Assembly (NCBI GenBank): GCA_050084985.1 | Contig: JBITNC010000001.1 | Location: forward strand, 67,084,001-67,148,000 | Source: Nageia nagi | Taxonomy: Eukaryota; Pinophyta | DNA: 64,000 bases | Reading direction: 5' to 3' | Shown: positions 23,214-33,389 of the stretch, one piece after another | Numbering within the stretch: position 1 is the stretch's first letter | Layout: each line of letters opens with the position of its first letter | Made by a program: the position numbers and the translations under genes | The notes under the pieces: model-generated | The model's input: only the letters and a program-made list of their open reading frames with translations | The model's database searches: none | What the model was told of the DNA's origin: nothing

Positions 23214-24229
23214 TGTTGTCAACTGTAACCAAATTCCATGTTGCTTCAGGAATGGAAAAAACTCAATTGATAAGTATTCCCCACCTTGATCTGAGCAGAG
23301 CACATGGCTATTTGTTTCTCCATAACTGACTTCAATTCCTTGAAGTAAGAAAATGTTTTATCCTTTGTCTTCAAGAAATACACACATATTTTTCTGGAAT
23401 GGTCATCAACAAATAACATGAAGTATCTAAGGCCATAAACACTAGCTCAAATTGGTCCACATAGATTAGTATGGATCACATAAAGAAGTCCTTAAGCATG
23501 ATGTGTGCTATCATCGAATGAAATTCTATGCTATTTTCCTGTTATGCAAATAGAACAAACACTAGTCGAAGTAAAATATTGAAGACCACATACCATATCC
23601 TTCTTTTGCAAAGTGATTAGGTATTTTGTATTGATGTGTCTGAATCTTTCGTGCTGAAGAAAGTTGACATTTGAAGCATGAACATTGAGTGCTTGATAGT
23701 TGGAAGGTACAAAAATAAGAATAAATATTCTCCCAACTCCTTTTCCTTTTGCTACTATTCTACATCTTTTGTACTTGTCACAAATGAAGCAAACCATTTC
23801 TCCTTTTATAGTATCAAACTCCACCTTCATATTGTTGTCCAGCATCTGCTAATTGATAGGAGGTTCTTTACGAAGCTTGGCACATACAAGAACTCTTTGA
23901 TCTGATAGTTATTCTTTCCAAGTCGAACATGAACATCACCTTTACCTTCAATATCATAAATGTGTTGTCACATAATTGACCTTAACCAGCATTTACATTG
24001 TAATCCAAAGAAAAAAACCAATCATTTCAGCCAATCATGTGCTTGCAAACATCAGAATCAATATACCAAGTGGATGAAACTAAGAGTTTTCTTGATCTCA
24101 TCATTGTTTCCACTCACCTTGAATATATCACTAACATCTTCATTCAATTCATTAAAATCAAATACAACATTGCCTTATTGTTGTCATCTTTGTTTCCACT
24201 CACTCTGATTATGAGGGTTTTGCCAGAAT
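23214..24229 (-). pseudogene. Inner copia: protease and integrase core
   Basis: First half of the inner copia pol, read right to left. Protease: IDSDVCKHM near 24078-24030 (catalytic Asp kept, DSG reads DSD). Pre-integrase zinc region: NVNFLQHERFRHIN near 23670-23625 and CSICITGK near 23530. Integrase core: NLCGPI near 23450 (first catalytic Asp replaced by Asn), FVDDHSRKICVYFLKTKDK near 23400, CSDQGGEY near 23290 (second Asp kept), then HGIWLQLTT ending at the LINE insertion. The next codons are at 16591 on the far side of the LINE. Gag is absent. Confidence 0.9.
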
Positions 24230-24399
24230 TCATTCATTATTGAACACAAAGGGTTTAAATACAATCTCGGGAAGCATTCCTGTATAATAATGGTATCAAC
24301 CATAAACATTAATTATTAAATATCATTAACTATTGACTAGGATATTATTATTCAATACCATTAACATTATTGTAGATACCTAATGTATTATTTCTTAGG
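24230..24399 (-). mobile_element. 5' LTR of the inner copia (~170 bp)
   Basis: Close match to the 3' LTR at 13723-13909, with a net shortfall of about 17 bp relative to it. Minus strand contains GAAATAATACATTAGGTATC near the start and GTTCAATAATGAATGA at the end. The start is damaged (TTAGG region at 24394-24400). The inner copia pol follows directly with no gag and no clear primer-binding site, so a deletion removed the 5' internal region. Confidence 0.75.
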
Positions 24400-24404
24400 G
24401 CTTT

Positions 24405-25236
24405 ATAATCCAAAAAATTAGAAGGTAGTGGAGCTTCCAAACTGGTGAAAAAAATGAAGGCTCTAAATGGGTCTACAAAACTAAGTATAACAATAATGGA
24501 ACCATAGAGAGACACAAAACAAAGCTTGTGGCAAAAGGCTTCACACAAAGATATAACATTGATTATGAGGAAACCTTTGTATCAGTAGCAAGACAAGAAA
24601 CAATCAAATTGGTTCTTTCTTTAGTTTCCCATAAATGTTGGAAGGTACATCATATAGGCGTAAAGAGTGCATTCTTGAATGGCTATTTGGATAAAGAGGT
24701 TTATTTGCAACAACCTCAAGGCTTTGCAATACAAGGTAAAGAGAATCTTGTGTACAGGTTGATGAAAGCCTTATATGACCTTATGTAAGCTCCAGGTGCT
24801 CAATATTCAAGGATTGATGGGTATTTCCATCAATATGGCTTCAAAAGGAGCAAAAGTTAGCCTAACCTATACCACATGAAAGAGAGTATAAATATTCTTC
24901 TTGTTTGTTTATATGTTGATGATTAAATCTATATGGGTAGTTATTCAAAGATGAATAATGATTTCAAAAATGCGATGATGCATGAGTTTGAAATGGCAGA
25001 TCTAGACCTGATACACTATTTCCTTGGTAAGGAGGTGCATCAAAGAGAAGGAGAGATCTTCATATGCCAAACTAAATATTCCAACAATATGTTGACGAAA
25101 TTTGGCATGAAGATATCCAAACTAGTCCCCACACCAATAGCTCATGGTGAATTATAGGATAAAGATATCGAGACTACACAAGTTAATATGACCACATATA
25201 GAAGCATAGTTCGAAGCTTAATATTTATCACAAACT
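24405..25236 (+). pseudogene. Outer copia: reverse transcriptase
   Basis: Plus-strand copia RT with KWVYKTKYNNNGTIERHK near 24458, LVAKGFTQRYNIDYEETF near 24524, KSAFLNGYLDKEVYL near 24665, MKALYDL near 24763 and a YVDD box near 24913-24924 followed by a stop. YFLGKEVHQ and ICQTKYSNNML follow near 25020-25080. The RT ends in YRSIVRSLIFITN at 25231 and is cut at 25236 by element B. The next residues of the domain (NSKTNITYIISF) are found at 30971, on the other side. Confidence 0.92.
25232..25236. repeat. Left target-site duplication of element B (AAACT)
   Basis: Identical to AAACT at 30970-30974. Removing 25237-30974 joins the outer copia RT to its continuation in frame. Confidence 0.93.
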
Positions 25237-26169
25237 TGTCAGGATGGAAACCTTTCCTACCTGCCTATGATCGCTTACACACGATCGAGAAGGGGAAACC
25301 ACCCAACATTTAGATGAGATAACGTAACTTACCTCCTCTTGAAAGAACTGAAACACGAAGGTTTATTCACGTTCTAATTTTTATGTTTTTTTTCACGGAA
25401 AAGGTGTTTTTGTGATGTTTGAAAGTTGTTTTGGTTGTAGAAAAGAAGAATCCAAAAAGATAAAATAAGCAAATAAAACAAAGAAAAATGTGAGAATGAT
25501 CAAATACTTGTTAGATCACAAGGCAAATATCACAACCTTGGTGAGACGCTTTATAATCTAATTTAAAGTGAGTGACTATTGTCTAATGAGCTTTGAATCT
25601 AGAGCATAAAGTGAAACTGATTGTCGGTACTCTACTAATAGGACAAATACAATGAAAGCAACCTAGCGTAAAAAGTGTGCTTTGGAACCAAGTTTGAATG
25701 AAAGCTTCAAATACAATATAGAAAAGAAACAACCTTAGAATACATTTTGTTTAAAAGTGCAATAGGCAAAAGGTGATAAACATAGAGTAATTAAAATATT
25801 TTTTAAAATTTGAACTACTATTTTTTCCTCAAACTCTCAAGTTTTGAAGGAAAGATACAAAAATATTTGAATCATGTAAGAAGAAGGCCACGAAATTAAA
25901 CACATTCACCACTCCCCGTATGACAAATCTCTTGACAAAATAAGTCACCACTTTGTATTACAATGTAAAAGACTTACAAAAAAGTTTCCACAATTTTCTC
26001 CTTTTACAAAAAATTTGAACTTGTTCACAAAATATTCATTCTACATAAAAGTGACCCCATAGGGTCTATTTATAAAATTTCTAGGGTTTCCTAGTGTTAC
26101 CCTAATTCTATAAAGAAAATATTAAAATATTACATAATTTCCTCTTACAACTAGGCTGATTTTTGGTGC
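25237..26169 (-). other. Element B 3' region
   Basis: Untranslated 3' part, AT-rich. On the minus strand it has TAATATTTTAATATTTTC near 26140, a TATAAATAGA box at 26065-26074 and ends CCATCCTGACA at 25237. It aligns with 40690-41418 (after copy F) at many points, including TGTGATCTAAC, CATTCTCA, TCAAGAG and TAAATGTTGGGT. The TATA box and TG-type start near 26145 would fit an LTR, but the 5' partner is missing. Confidence 0.6.
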
Positions 26170-29100
26170 TCTCTTGCCCGGTTGATTGATCATGAGAGCA
26201 AGGTTAGTCAAGTTTTGATGCGCAACTTTCCCGACTGGCTGATTTGTTGGTTTGCAGTTTGCATGTGCGATGCAATGATCATCTCGATGTTGCTCCCCAT
26301 GAAGCTTTCAATGTTTTTGAATCCTGTGTTGAGAATTTCCATAACTCCCTCACTCACCAACATATACGTAATCTGCTTGTCAAATTTGACAACATTAATG
26401 TCAAATTCATCTAGCTACACCATACTACCATATCATTACGGTAATAATCAGCTAGATTTCATTTATTATTGTGGCATAGTACTTACTACATCCATCTTGC
26501 TTGATTAGCCATAGATCAAACTGGTAATCTGCTAGTTGTTTCTTCATGTCATCCTTGAAATTTGTTAAGACTTGGATGAAATCCTGAAACTTTGAAATAA
26601 CATATAACAACCAATCATATTGGTAAAAACAATAATGACAACATTCCAATAGTATTGGCATGCCATTAGCCTTTCTTCTTAGATCATGCATCATTTAATA
26701 GCTATTGCCCCAACTGATAATCAATTCATGGATCATGCCTTGTACGACGAACAATCTACCCTCCTCGATAAAGAAATTAGTTATTACTAGGAATAACTCC
26801 TAAATGGTCAACTTTTTATGTTTGACCAATTCTCTTTTAAGCTCCTTGAACTCTATCTTCTATGACGTGTTTTCCTCTATTAGTGCCATAGCATTTGTGA
26901 CCATTACATGTTGCCTACCAAAAGTTCCTATGTTTTTACACAGCTCTTCCCTTGTTTCCACCACTAACGCAAATCCCCCACTGGAAATTTTTTAATTCCT
27001 ACAACAACGATATCAATGATGATGGAGTTATCCTTCATCGAGACATAAGTGGCTATATGTTCAAGTTCAGTATCTGAATTTTGATTGGTTTCAATGACAA
27101 CACAGGCTTCAAATGGGTCGTACGCTCTCAAATTGTTCAAAAATGCCTTCATATCGAAATTGTAACTTGGTTCAAGATTAGCAGTTGTGCCCACTTGTCT
27201 CTCACAATTCCCTTGATCTTAATCCTCCCTCCCTTTCCTTTCATCTTTGTTTTTACCTTCATCCTCCTCATTTCCTTTATCCCCTCTTGATGAGTAAGTT
27301 ATTCCCTTAGATGCTAAGGTCCTTCTTGGAGCAATTGGTGGAGGTTTTCTCTAAGGTGGAGGTGTAAAGGTAGGTCTTGTAGCTTGTACGTGTTCTTCCA
27401 CAGTAGGAGGATCTATGGTCAGTATCTCCTCGACTGATGAATCTGATTCATTATCTGAGATATAAGGTATTTCTAATATTTGCCAATCTTCCAAGGGTTC
27501 TCTTAAGAGTTGTCCTTTTGTCAATCTCATATCCATCCTCGCTTTCACTAGAAGACGGACGAACTGGAGAACTAGGGCCAGAATAACATAATTGTCCATC
27601 TCGAGATGGACCTTTAGGAGGGTCTACCACTAGCTTCATGAAGCATTTGTATGGGTGTGAAGTGTTACCAACCTCTTTAGTGTTCTTTATCTCTTGTGAT
27701 AATCCTTGTATGGTCTGATCAATAGTTTGCTCTGGTTGAACAATGATTGTAACATATTGACGAAACTACCCTTGTTTCAACCTCACATAAGGTGAAATTG
27801 ATGGAGGCACATACAAAATCTAGGGATTCCCTTTAAAGATTATCAAAGGATGTAATCTTGCTATCGCATTCTCCTTTGGCAGACCACTTTTCTACTTCTT
27901 CTTGCTTATTGTCTTTAAAAGCTTTTTTTCGTTGCCAAGTCCTTGTTTACTTCATTGATCTACTTTGTATCATTTACATTTATGTACCTCTCGAGCTTTC
28001 CTAAGGACTGGTGGCACCTTTCATACACCAAAGTTTCTACAAAGTTCATTCAGTATGAATCGATCACTTGCATAAGGAGGAAGTCTGAAAGGTGGCTCAA
28101 TTGACCCGTAGACGCTCATGTATATGGCATCTCATTCTTTTAGATAAAAATCTCCATGCCCTTGAAGACCTTGGTTTGTCACCTCTGATATTATATTCAT
28201 ATTAACAGTTCCCTTTAGTTGCTTGTATATTCGACACTTAAATCCATTATTCATCATTATGAATTTGTCCCACAATCTTTCTAGCTGAAATCTAGGGTAG
28301 CTCTACCATATTGGCATTTTTGGGTCAAACAGGTACGTAGTATCTGCTATGGCAAATTTTCTATTCTTGCCATCTAGGAGCACAAATACCAAGTAAGAGC
28401 TCATGTAAAACCTTTTGATCTAAACGAGTTGCAACAAATATTCGGTGATGCAATCACTAATCACATTGCTTCATCTGATCTCTTTGCCTCGATTAATCTG
28501 ATGTGTGAAGCCCATGAACTTCATGAAACGTTGGTCATTCTATCGCCTAGTTATTTTAGACAACATGCTAATGATGGTAGAGATTGTCGGATAGAAGTTT
28601 ATTCTCCTTGGTTGGCTTAAGGCCTTTGCCTTGTAGTCTTTGCTTTCATCATCCAATCGATCTCTTATCAAGTTCCTCGGATTTGTCATGTTGTTGAAGA
28701 ATTTAATGGAGTCCACCATACTGAATATGATTCCCTCATTGTCCCAGGCAAAGGCACTCTCTATTACTTCCATCGAGAAATCTAGTATCTTACTACCTTC
28801 ATCGTTGTTGAGGATCCTCTCCTTGCTGTAGTATCTAGCTACTACAAGGTACAATTCTGGGAATGGATCGGTATATGGGATCATACAAGCTTCAAGGATT
28901 CTAACCTGAGCAAGTGTGTTGTTCAGCAAACGTTCATATGGGATCTTGGCCATATTTTCAAATGACTTGACTGGGTAAATGGATGCCCAATTTGTGTATA
29001 TGATATAACAAAGGTCATCTCTTCGATTGCAAGGAAAGCAATCCTCCTTCATTTTTCTAGGGTGATCACGCTAATTTGGCCCATGTATTTGTTTTTTGAA

Positions 29101-29280
29101 AGGTTTTGCCAACTTTCAAGCTTGGAAAGATGACGAAGCAAAGTGCGTATTCCAACTTCGTTCGATGGAAGTGAATGATGGAGGTTGCTCTCCTATATGA
29201 GGTCTATCACTTTGGCATTCACTTTAAAGTTTGCATCCTTCAAAATTTTGTATTTTTTGGCCTTGAAAATACATTTTTTT
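26170..29280 (-). pseudogene. Unnamed repeat-borne ORF family, copy B (main ORF of element B)
   Basis: Most complete copy, about 1000 codons, read right to left with several stops and frame changes. N-terminal module 29.28-28.55 kb (longest open stretch 170 codons at 29052-28540) has IPYTDPFPEL and VVARYY, matching VIPFVVPFPDL / VAKRC of copy D. Then EIR*SNVISD near 28.48 kb and YMSSYLVFVLL near 28.38 kb; FDPKMPIW and FIMMNNGF near 28.3-28.25 kb; GHGDFYLKE near 28.15 kb; a serine/glutamate-rich segment (SSSESEDGYEID) near 27.55 kb; IETNQNSDTELEH near 27.09 kb; and a C-terminal YQYDWL block near 26.6 kb ending with ASHMQTANQQI near 26.25 kb. No catalytic motif is recognised. A Gag-like structural role is possible but unproven. 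Confidence 0.8.
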
Positions 29281-30969
29281 ATGTTTTTTAATGTTCTTTT
29301 CGAAAAGCTTGAAAATGACGAAAAGACAGCAGGGTTCAAAATTTGGAAAAAATTTAAAAAGTGGATATGACCTTATGGATGGGTAGAAGATGAGATTCTA
29401 AAATTTTTGAAAAAAATTGAAAAGGTTTGCAGATATCTTTGATCTTGTGAGCAAATTTGAAGTTCTTGATTAAGTCTAGGAGGTTTTGTGAGGACTTTGC
29501 TTAAAAATGGGTGCATGGAGGCTCAAGGAGCAAATGAAAGGCTTAAGGGGGGATTTATAGGGTTTTTGAGCCTTTTGCATTTTCCTTAGTGGTATTTGGA
29601 AACTTTTGGAAAACTTGCTTAATTTTGAAATTTTCAAGATCCAAATGTGTTTGCAATCATGTTTTCCTTGGTCCCAAGCACTTAAACTTGATTTTTGGAA
29701 AAAAAATTCCATTTTGTCATTCTAGGTGCTATTTTTAATGCCAATGGATTTGGAAAACTTTAGAAACTTGTGTCTTACTTTCTGGGGGCTTTACTTGCTC
29801 AAATCCAAAAAAAATTGAGAGCTAATGTGGCTTAGAACCATCATTTCCACTCATTCATGCATTTCTATTTCATTTTTTATGCATTTCAACGTTTCCTCTA
29901 CTATATAGGTGCCAAAATGCACTTCTATGGATTTCTCATAGGCTTTAAAAACTACGCCTAACATTTGAGTTCTTAAGACATGGTCAAAATTGAAAATTTC
30001 AAGTCGTAATTGTGATAGAATTCACCTTGTCTCTTTCAATATGCTCTTAGACTTGAATTCTTATACCATTTACATTTATATATGAGAAATATGCACCATT
30101 TTTTCCTTACTTGGGTCTTCAACACCTTGGAAAAATGCGTTTAGCGACGAGGGTACTGAAACTTTCACTTTCAATCCATTTCGAACTCAATTCGTGCATT
30201 TTATGCCACTCTTGACATTTTCGAGCTCAAAATCGATCAAAACACCCTTTTTGGCACCTCCGATCTCAAACTCTACATTTTCAATAATTTTTGAGCTCAA
30301 ACGATGCAAAAACAACCATTTCTGGCTTTCCAAATTTTCGAGCATTTTTGGCCATTATGGGCTCAACTCATTAGTTTTTGTCATTTCTAAACTTTTGGGA
30401 CACAAATTCTGTAAAAACGCATATTTTTACTAGACTAACCATTTTTGTGCTCAATTATAAAAACACGCTTTTCTAGCATACTTGCCCTTTTCAAGCTTTC
30501 TGAGGTCAACATTGACAAAAACATCCATTTTTGTCATCCTTGTCATTTTTACTGCACCCAAACTAAATTGTGATAAAAATGTGCCTTTTTGTTACCTAGG
30601 GACGTTTATGCTCAAGTTTTGAAAAAATTGCCTTTCTATTGCGCTAGACACTTGTCAACTCAATCTCTACAAAAAGTACCTTTTCCATCATGTTGGTAAC
30701 TTTGTGAAAAACTCCTTTCTTGGTCGTTGTCGTTATCTAAACCTCCATCCTGCTTTATGTTGCTTGAAGCCATGCCATGAATGGCCTTGCTACACACTAA
30801 ACTACCTTGGTGCCTTCAAGATACTTTCATGCACTGCTTCATCACTTGGCCACTTTGATTCTCCATTCTAGACGTCGTCTAGTCATCTTCAGGCAATGTC
30901 GTCTATTGTCTTCAAAAATGTAAGGTCCGCAAAGTGTTGTATCTTAAGGTGTGTTGTGCAGGCACAACA
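29281..30969 (-). other. Element B leader (5' region)
   Basis: About 1.7 kb without a gene, rich in AAATTTT-type strings. On the minus strand it starts TGTTGTGCCTGCACAACAC, which contains an inverted pair TGTTGTG / CACAACA. The first bases align with the start of copy E's leader at 63986. A TATAAATCC box lies at 29551-29559. Confidence 0.65.
29551..29559 (-). promoter_or_regulatory. Candidate TATA box of element B
   Basis: TATAAATCC on the minus strand, 270-280 bp upstream of the N-terminal codons of copy B. Copies C, D and E have a similar box in the same relative place. Confidence 0.5.
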
Positions 30970-30974
30970 AAACT
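30970..30974. repeat. Right target-site duplication of element B (AAACT)
   Basis: Identical to 25232-25236; see element B. Confidence 0.93.
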
Positions 30975-31524
30975 CTAAAACGAACATTACATATATTATT
31001 TCATTTGTATCAATGTATATATGAGTGCTCCTTTGGAAATTCACAACTAAGTCATGTGAAAGATACAATTGATTTTGGCATTCATTGCTACAAGAATGAT
31101 GAGGTAAAATTGGTTGGCTCTAGTGATTCTAACTAACGAAACAATTTAGATGATAGAAAGTCGACATCCAAAAATTCCTTGTCTTGATTCAGGATTGATA
31201 ACATAAAGCGTTGGAAAAAAGTATAGTTGCTTTATATTCTATAGAAGTTCACTTCAGTTGCTTTATATTCTAGAAACAACCTTGTTTTCTGACAACAAGA
31301 GTGTCATTCAATTAAGAAAGAACCAAATCCACCACAACAAATCCAAACACTTTGATTTGAAGTACATCTTCATTAGGGATATTGTGGAGAAAAACCATCA
31401 TTGAACAAAGGCATTGTAACACCCTTGGAAATATTACCAGTATTTTTATGAAAAAGGTTGTCGAGGCTCAATTTTTGAAGCTGAGGAACTATGTGGTAAT
31501 TCCATTCAATATCAACGGGGAGCA
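30975..31524 (+). pseudogene. Outer copia: RT end and RNase H
   Basis: Continues the RT cut at 25236. KTNITYIISFVSMY is at 30977-31018, then MSAPLEIH near 31022 (after a frameshift), VKDTIDFGIHCYKNDE near 31058, LVGSSDSN and DDRKSTS near 31110-31160 (RNase H start), DNKSVIQLRKN near 31290, NKSKHFDLKYIFIRDIVEK near 31340 and KYYQYFYEKGCRGSIF near 31430. A stop ends the frame at the polypurine tract. With 12500-13722 and 24405-25236 it makes one plus-strand copia in domain order. Confidence 0.9.
31513..31524 (+). other. Polypurine tract of the outer copia
   Basis: CAACGGGGAGCA directly before the TGTTAG start of the LTR. Confidence 0.75.
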
Positions 31525-32078
31525 TGTTAGAAATTGAGCTAAGGTGACCAGGAAATTCACTTGTTTTCGATATTATGTCCTAGTTACTAACAAAACACAT
31601 TATGTTAGGTTGTTTCATCAAGAAATGTAGGTACATTTTGTACCCAGTACATTTCACTTCTAGAACATGTGGTTGTTTCACAAACGTACATGCATTTCAT
31701 TAGATCAAACAAATCTTTTCATTGTTTTTAATGTTTTCCTAGTATTTGTGTGTTTTGGCATTTTCTTGGCTTGTTTGACCAATGCATGGCTTGTGGGTTG
31801 TAGTTATAACCATCAAGAACTTGTAGGATTATTTTGTAGTAGTTTGTTGTGTGATACATAAGGATTTTACATTATATTATAATTGATTCAGTTGACTTTT
31901 CAAATGATTAGAACTTCATACTCAAAACAATCATATTTGTAATCTAGTTCTTTCATAGAACTATAAATATGTAATCTCTTATTTGTTTAATAGATCAATG
32001 AGCATATTACTCATCCTCGAGATCTAAACCCAATTGATGTATTTTGTTGATTTTCAGTGTATTCAACTAAACCTCACA
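31525..32078 (+). mobile_element. 3' LTR of the outer copia (~0.55 kb)
   Basis: Starts TGTTAGAAATTGAGCTAAGG after the polypurine tract and contains a TATAAATAT box at 31962-31970. The end is uncertain: candidates are TTTTCA near 32057 or CCTCACA near 32078. The matching 5' LTR should lie left of 12500 but is not recognisable. Confidence 0.75.
31962..31970 (+). promoter_or_regulatory. TATA box of the outer copia LTR
   Basis: TATAAATAT about 440 bp into the LTR, followed by a CT-rich stretch typical of LTR transcription starts. Confidence 0.55.
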
Positions 32079-33389
32079 ATAACAATGAGGCATTTTTTCT
32101 TTCATCCCACTAGGAAGATCATAACACATTTATTTTTTGCAAGGAAATATTGAGTGTCTTAGTTGCACTAAATCAACATATGTTGTATGTGAAGACCATA
32201 TAGTTGTAATCTCAAAAGATGAAGTTTGTAACAATGTTTTTCAGCAATATATAAAGTGTTTTAAATCATCTTTGACATTCATATTGTGAGTATTTGTTTC
32301 CATTCACTCTATTTATTTGCTTTCATGAGAAACATGTTATCATTTGTTTTTCGTAGTAAAAGCAACAAGCTTTTGGTGGTTATTTTCCTTTTCCTCACAC
32401 CTCTATTTGTTATGAATATTTTACCATTAAAAAGTTATTTTATGAACATTTTTGATAATATATATCATACCATACTTTGTGTGAGATTTACCACCCTTTT
32501 CGTCATATCTTTCACAAACAGTCAACTCAACCGAAAATAGTCTCACAATTTATAAGCCTTAATATTGCTAAGAATCATTAGAGTTTTGTTAATCCATTTG
32601 TATTGAATCATACACCATTGAAAAGCCCTTTTTAGTTGCTTTCCAACCATATATAACACGACCCCGTTTTATCTTAAGTCATCGCCAAATCATCACTCTA
32701 AACATGACCTTATATTTTGGTGACAAACTATAACATTGGATATCTCTAATTGAGCTCTTTCCTAGCATATATAACAAGGTATACTTTTCTAAATTTTTAT
32801 TTTGGTGAATAGGTCGATATATTTTAGGTTATTTGGAAACCCAAACTTCAAAGGTTGATTATCAAAGCTCTCCAAATTTTTTTGCGATTCATAAGTAACT
32901 CGTTGGAAAGATACTATGTATAAATATTCATGTTTTCTATTCGTTCATCCTAGCAGCCATTTCAATCTTCAGAATCATATATTCTAACGTCGACAACCAA
33001 CATAGGAGTTCACTAAGCCATAGAGCTTCATCATACATCAATGTAGCTTGAGGAGACTCTTACACATCAACAAAAATTAGTTAGCCATGATTCTCTAGTA
33101 GGTATTGGAGCTCTTAAAACCCATTAGCTAGTGTTTTGATTATTGGTATCAAAGTTTACTTATGTTCAAGATTATTCTCAAGCATACCCAATGTAGAGAA
33201 ACATAAATCTTCAATTGATATCAAAGCTAGATTCATATTTCACATGGAGAACATTCAAATTGGCGAGTATTAAAACTTTCATTTTCCTTATTAATGTCAG
33301 GCAATGCAAGAATTTGATTAAAAAAATAACATTACTTTTTCCCTTGATGATCAACCCATCAATTATGAAGAAGATAGTTGCTACCATAG
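32079..33389. other. No gene recognised
   Basis: AT-rich. It may include the lost gag and protease part of the gypsy element to the right. The 102-residue plus frame at 33215-33523 overlaps the likely protease/RT junction but has no clear protease motif. Confidence 0.5.

Larger units (their letters stand above)
13723..24399 (-). mobile_element. Inner Ty1/copia element, minus strand, with LINE inside
   Basis: A copia element read from right to left: 5' LTR 24230-24399, protease and integrase 24225-23214, a 6.6-kb LINE, then integrase end, RT and RNase H 16605-13924, and 3' LTR 13723-13909. The two short LTRs match over most of their length. Gag is missing between the 5' LTR and the protease. 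It lies between the integrase and RT segments of the outer plus-strand copia. No clean target duplication is seen at its outer ends (TAAAT on the left, GCTTT on the right), so its insertion or a later deletion removed flanking sequence. Confidence 0.82.
25237..30969 (-). mobile_element. Element B: 5.73-kb mobile unit carrying the unnamed ORF
   Basis: Plus-strand ends are TGTCAGGATGG and GGCACAACA, so both termini read TGT...ACA, and the unit is flanked by perfect AAACT duplications. On the minus strand it begins TGTTGTGCCTGCACAACAC at 30969, has a leader of about 1.7 kb with a TATA box, one long gene (29280-26170) and a 3' region of about 0.9 kb. I looked for LTRs by comparing the leader with the 3' region and found no similarity. 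No RT, integrase or transposase motif is visible. The 3' region matches that of copy F to the terminus; the 5' start matches that of copy E. Ends and duplication size are LTR-element-like, which leaves the missing LTR pair unexplained. Confidence 0.88.

Noticed and set aside
25237-30969. Element B as a standard LTR retrotransposon with a pair of LTRs
   Set aside because: The leader and 3' region were compared by eye and share no stretch; a TATA box in the 3' region alone is not enough.
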